Assembly: GCA_948474755.1 (NCBI GenBank)
Contig: CAOLHI010000079.1
Span: 1,054,001-1,118,000, forward strand
DNA length: 64,000 nucleotides
Reading direction: 5' to 3'
Origin: Ctenosaura bakeri
Lineage: Eukaryota > Chordata > Lepidosauria > Squamata > Iguanidae
In this document: piece by piece, positions 61,661-64,000 of the stretch
How the letters are laid out: the number at the start of each line of letters is the position of its first letter
How positions within the stretch are numbered: the first letter of the stretch is position 1
Made by a program: the position numbers and the translations under genes
Notes under the pieces: model-generated
Seen by the model: only the letters and a program-made list of their open reading frames with translations
Told to the model about the DNA's origin: nothing
Database searches by the model: none

Positions 61661-62064
61661 GGCCATTTCCACGTGGCATCGCAGTCCTGCGATGGGGATA
61701 CAATGGTACCAGTCCAGGGGTCATGCTTTTGCACAGTGTCATCACAGTTCCACTGCCTACCCACCCAATCTGTCGCAATTGCAGGATATTCGCTTAATAG
61801 AAAAAATCCATTAAGCGCCTGCAATCGCATGACACTCCTGTCACTGTTGGCCAAGTGGAAGGGGTGGAAGCGTGATCTTGTGCTTCCTTCCCCAGTGCAG
61901 CACGGGAAAGAGGCCAGAAGCAAGGCACATGTTGCTCGCACTCCTTTCCACAGGGAGACAGCTGGGTGCAGAGGAGAACATTTGTGTCGCACTGTCATCC
62001 CAGCAAAGGTGCTGCCAAGATCGTGATGGGATGTCCACAGGAACCAGTCAGGTGCAGAAATGGC
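61661..62064. mobile_element. PIF/Harbinger-like MITE, copy 3, TAA target duplication
   Basis: It begins GGCCATTTCC and ends GAAATGGC. TAA flanks both sides (61658-61660 and 62065-62067), the 3-bp TWA duplication typical of PIF/Harbinger. The interior has 'gcttccttccccagtgcagc' matching 'cttcctgccccagcgcagcc' in copies 1 and 2, and inverted 'gcaattgcaggatattcgct' dyads. The 404-bp element has no coding capacity. Confidence 0.75.
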
Positions 62065-62699
62065 TAAAATTTCTAGAAACACCCAAGATATCGTATTGAG
62101 AATACATGATTCCAAAGGGGAATACATGCAACCCCTTCCAGACATTAAACAAACACACACACATTATCTGGGGCAGGAGCAGGGACAGCTGCCAATGGGC
62201 CCAAATTTCATCCATCCACCTCTGTCGTAGATTGTAGCTCTCAATTTTTCCTCCCAAATCAGCTGAAAAACAGTTCCCAAACTGATCAGAAATCAGCTTC
62301 TAGTTTTCATTTTCAGCTTTATTTTTTTTAAAGAAAGAAAGCTAATTTCTGGGCATGACTTTAAGGGCATTTTGAGGATTAGGGGTGTATATGTTCCTGT
62401 TAGAAAAAGATCCAAAGCCTTCCAAAATCAATGATAATAGTGATATAAACAGCCAATTGTGCGTGTTGACTGTTTACAGGAGCTCACAGGCAGAAAAATA
62501 AAGAAGGAATCACTGCCTTTTTTAAAAAACATTCCTTGCTTAGCAAACTCACAATTCCCCCTCAAGTCCCCTTTTAATTCTGCTTGTCTGTAGGTTCCAT
62601 TTGAACATTTGGGGATAACAATGCACAGATTCAAATGCTGTTCTCGATTGCACTCATTTACTATTAAAATACACATAATCCACATTGTACTAATATCTA

Positions 62700-62935
62700 T
62701 TGGGACAACCCAAAAGATCCAAGGGCCACTGAGTCCAACCCCCTGCCATGCAGGAATACACCATCCACTCTCTGTTGACCATCCACCCTCTGTTTAAAAA
62801 CCTCCACAGAAGGAGAATCTACCAAATTCTGAGGCAGAGTATTCAACTGTCAAACTGCTGTCACTATCAGGAAGTTCTTCCTAAATATGTTGATGTTCCA
62901 CTCTTTGGTGAAAAAGGCATTATAAATAATGTTGG
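62700..62935 (-). repeat. CR1-type LINE 3' end, reversed
   Basis: 'ccatccaccctctgtttaaa', 'aacctccacagaaggagaat' and 'atcaggaagttcttcctaaa' are the reverse complement of the CR1 3' region seen at 23040. Confidence 0.75.
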
Positions 62936-62949
62936 TGGTGGTGGTGGTG

Positions 62950-62986
<37 letters not shown>

Positions 62987-62997
62987 TACTATTATTC
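62933..62997 (+). repeat. (GGT)n(ATT)n compound microsatellite
   Basis: GGT repeats are followed by ATT repeats with a few ACT units, next to the CR1 fragment. Poly-Asn and poly-Ile frames over it are not genes. Confidence 0.9.
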
Positions 62998-63524
62998 TGC
63001 ACATTTTTTCTTAAGATGTCATGAGGAAGAAGGGTCTGAGTCTGCAAACTTTCAGATGGGGCATACTGGATGAAATGATGGTGTTAAGTTTAATTTTGAA
63101 TAGTCCCTAAGCTTGCTGGGCACAAAAAGAAAAAAAATGGTGCATTACATCTCTTTATTTAAATAAATATTATTTAATTGTTTCAAATGAAGATTTAGAA
63201 GATTATATTTAACAAATGAAATAAAATAAATTAAAAAATTCAAAAGCCCATTTCTATCACTTAAAAGTTCCCTTTTGAAGTAATCTCCTCTTCAGAGAAA
63301 ATTCATTTTTCAAAAACCCCAAAATGGAGATAACCAAGGAGAACACAAACAGTTAACCTAGAGGACAAATCTGGCTTTTAACTTCAAACAGAACTGCTTG
63401 AATTTATGCCAGCTTCTAAAAAAGTGAGAGAAAAGCATAAAGAGGGCAGATGAAACAACCAAATTAAAATAACTGAGGAAGTCTAGGAGTCTTCTTGCTC
63501 AGAGAGGATGTGTTGGCCATACAA

Positions 63525-63690
63525 GTAGTAGTATTCAAAGACACAGCCATGTCAGTCTGTATCAATATGCAAGGAGATCTTGTAGCACCTTTGAGACCAA
63601 CTGAGAGAATGGAGTTCTTTAGCATAAGCTTTTGAAGTACAAACTGAAGTAGATCCAGTCTACCAAAGCTCATAGTACAAACTTTTTTCT
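63525..63690 (+). repeat. Interspersed repeat, 'cttgtagcacctttgagacc' family
   Basis: 'cagccatgtcagtctgtatc', 'cttgtagcacctttgagacc' and 'agcataagcttttgaagtac' are hallmarks of the reptile repeat also seen at 33880. Confidence 0.6.
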
Positions 63691-63759
63691 CTCAGTCTCA
63701 AACATGCTGCAAGATCCCTTGGCCATTTAAGAAAAGGAAGGGCTCAAGCTCTAATCCTG

Positions 63760-63900
63760 GAATTGAAGTCTGTTGGAGGGGTCTTCTGTGTCTCACCACA
63801 GGGGGCAACACATTGTGGAAGGACATGGGAGAGGGCCTTCTTAGCTACAACAGCCCATTCAAGAACACCTTCCCCTTAGAGGTCCAATTGGCACCAAATA
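63760..63900 (+). repeat. L2-type LINE C-terminal fragment
   Basis: 'acattgtggaaggacatggg' with 'agagggccttcttagctaca' corresponds to the LINE block at 57170. Confidence 0.45.
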
Positions 63901-63924
63901 AAAACATGGTTTTTTTTATTAATG

Positions 63925-64000
63925 TGATAGATGACAACTCAGAGATTGAGCAACTGATTGTGCCAGAAACAGAGCCAGTGATAGACCAAATTATCTTGCC
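63925..64000 (+). mobile_element. Gypsy-like ORF fragment, cut by the window edge
   Basis: It reads EIEQLIVPETEPVIDQIILP, matching the EIEEQLIVPRTES segment at 37950-38010. The nucleotide match is 'gcaactgattgtgcca'. The element probably continues past position 64000. Confidence 0.55.

Noticed and set aside
61657..62160. 167-codon - strand frame
   Set aside because: It spans MITE copy 3 and its right flank, including both termini, so it is not a coding unit.
62850..63047. Poly-Asn frame (and poly-Ile counterparts here and at 31899-32149)
   Set aside because: These are translations of ATT microsatellites.
1..64000. CRISPR arrays, operons or phage-like regions
   Set aside because: None seen. 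Spliced genes and reptile-type retroelements show this is vertebrate nuclear DNA.

Overview
The window is vertebrate nuclear DNA, most likely from a squamate reptile (a lizard). It is AT-rich and its protein-coding sequence is split by GT-AG introns. Most of the rest is interspersed repeats: CR1- and L2-type LINE fragments, L1 copies, tRNA-derived SINEs with a CA-rich tail, 5S rRNA-derived SINEs, hAT- and PIF/Harbinger-like MITEs, gypsy-like LTR pieces and ATT microsatellites at LINE 3' ends. The organism call rests on this repeat mix and on the reptile-like divergence of the two genes, so it is an inference.

Two genes are supported. The first is CDC40 (PRP17), on the + strand. Twelve consecutive coding exons lie at 6463-6546, 7541-7680, 10924-11020, 11989-12128, 13820-13894, 15808-15853, 16866-16967, 18391-18506, 18726-18859, 21806-21882, 22565-22709 and 23575-23752. 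They join in frame to about 444 codons, which is the linker and the whole seven-bladed WD40 propeller of the step-II splicing factor. The first two coding exons (about 135 residues) should lie before position 1. The second gene is METTL24, on the - strand, of which only the last coding exon (30604 down to 30290) was found. The two genes are convergent, tail to tail, as in human 6q21, and about 6.5 kb separates their stop codons. Everything from 30.6 kb to the right edge is therefore probably METTL24 intron, or intron plus exons I could not recognise.

Layout: 1-6.4 kb is CDC40 intron with CR1 fragments, a foldback MITE and a GC-rich gypsy-like 3' end with a 30-bp minisatellite. 6.4-25 kb holds the CDC40 exons and 3' UTR. 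25-30 kb is intergenic, with a 1.3 kb CR1 copy and a foldback element. 30.3-30.6 kb is the METTL24 terminal exon. 31-64 kb is repeat-dense non-coding sequence.

The clearest structures on the right are: an L1 inserted in another L1 in opposite orientation (45.7-48.2 kb); a PIF/Harbinger-like MITE family with three copies; a 0.79 kb GC-rich element flanked by AATGCAA; an 870-bp solo LTR with a 4-bp target duplication (54650-55519); and a hAT-like element with an 8-bp duplication that itself carries an L1 with a 15-bp duplication (57573-59556). I saw no bacterial-type system, CRISPR array or intact mobile-element gene. The most interesting content is this layered transposon history around a conserved splicing gene.
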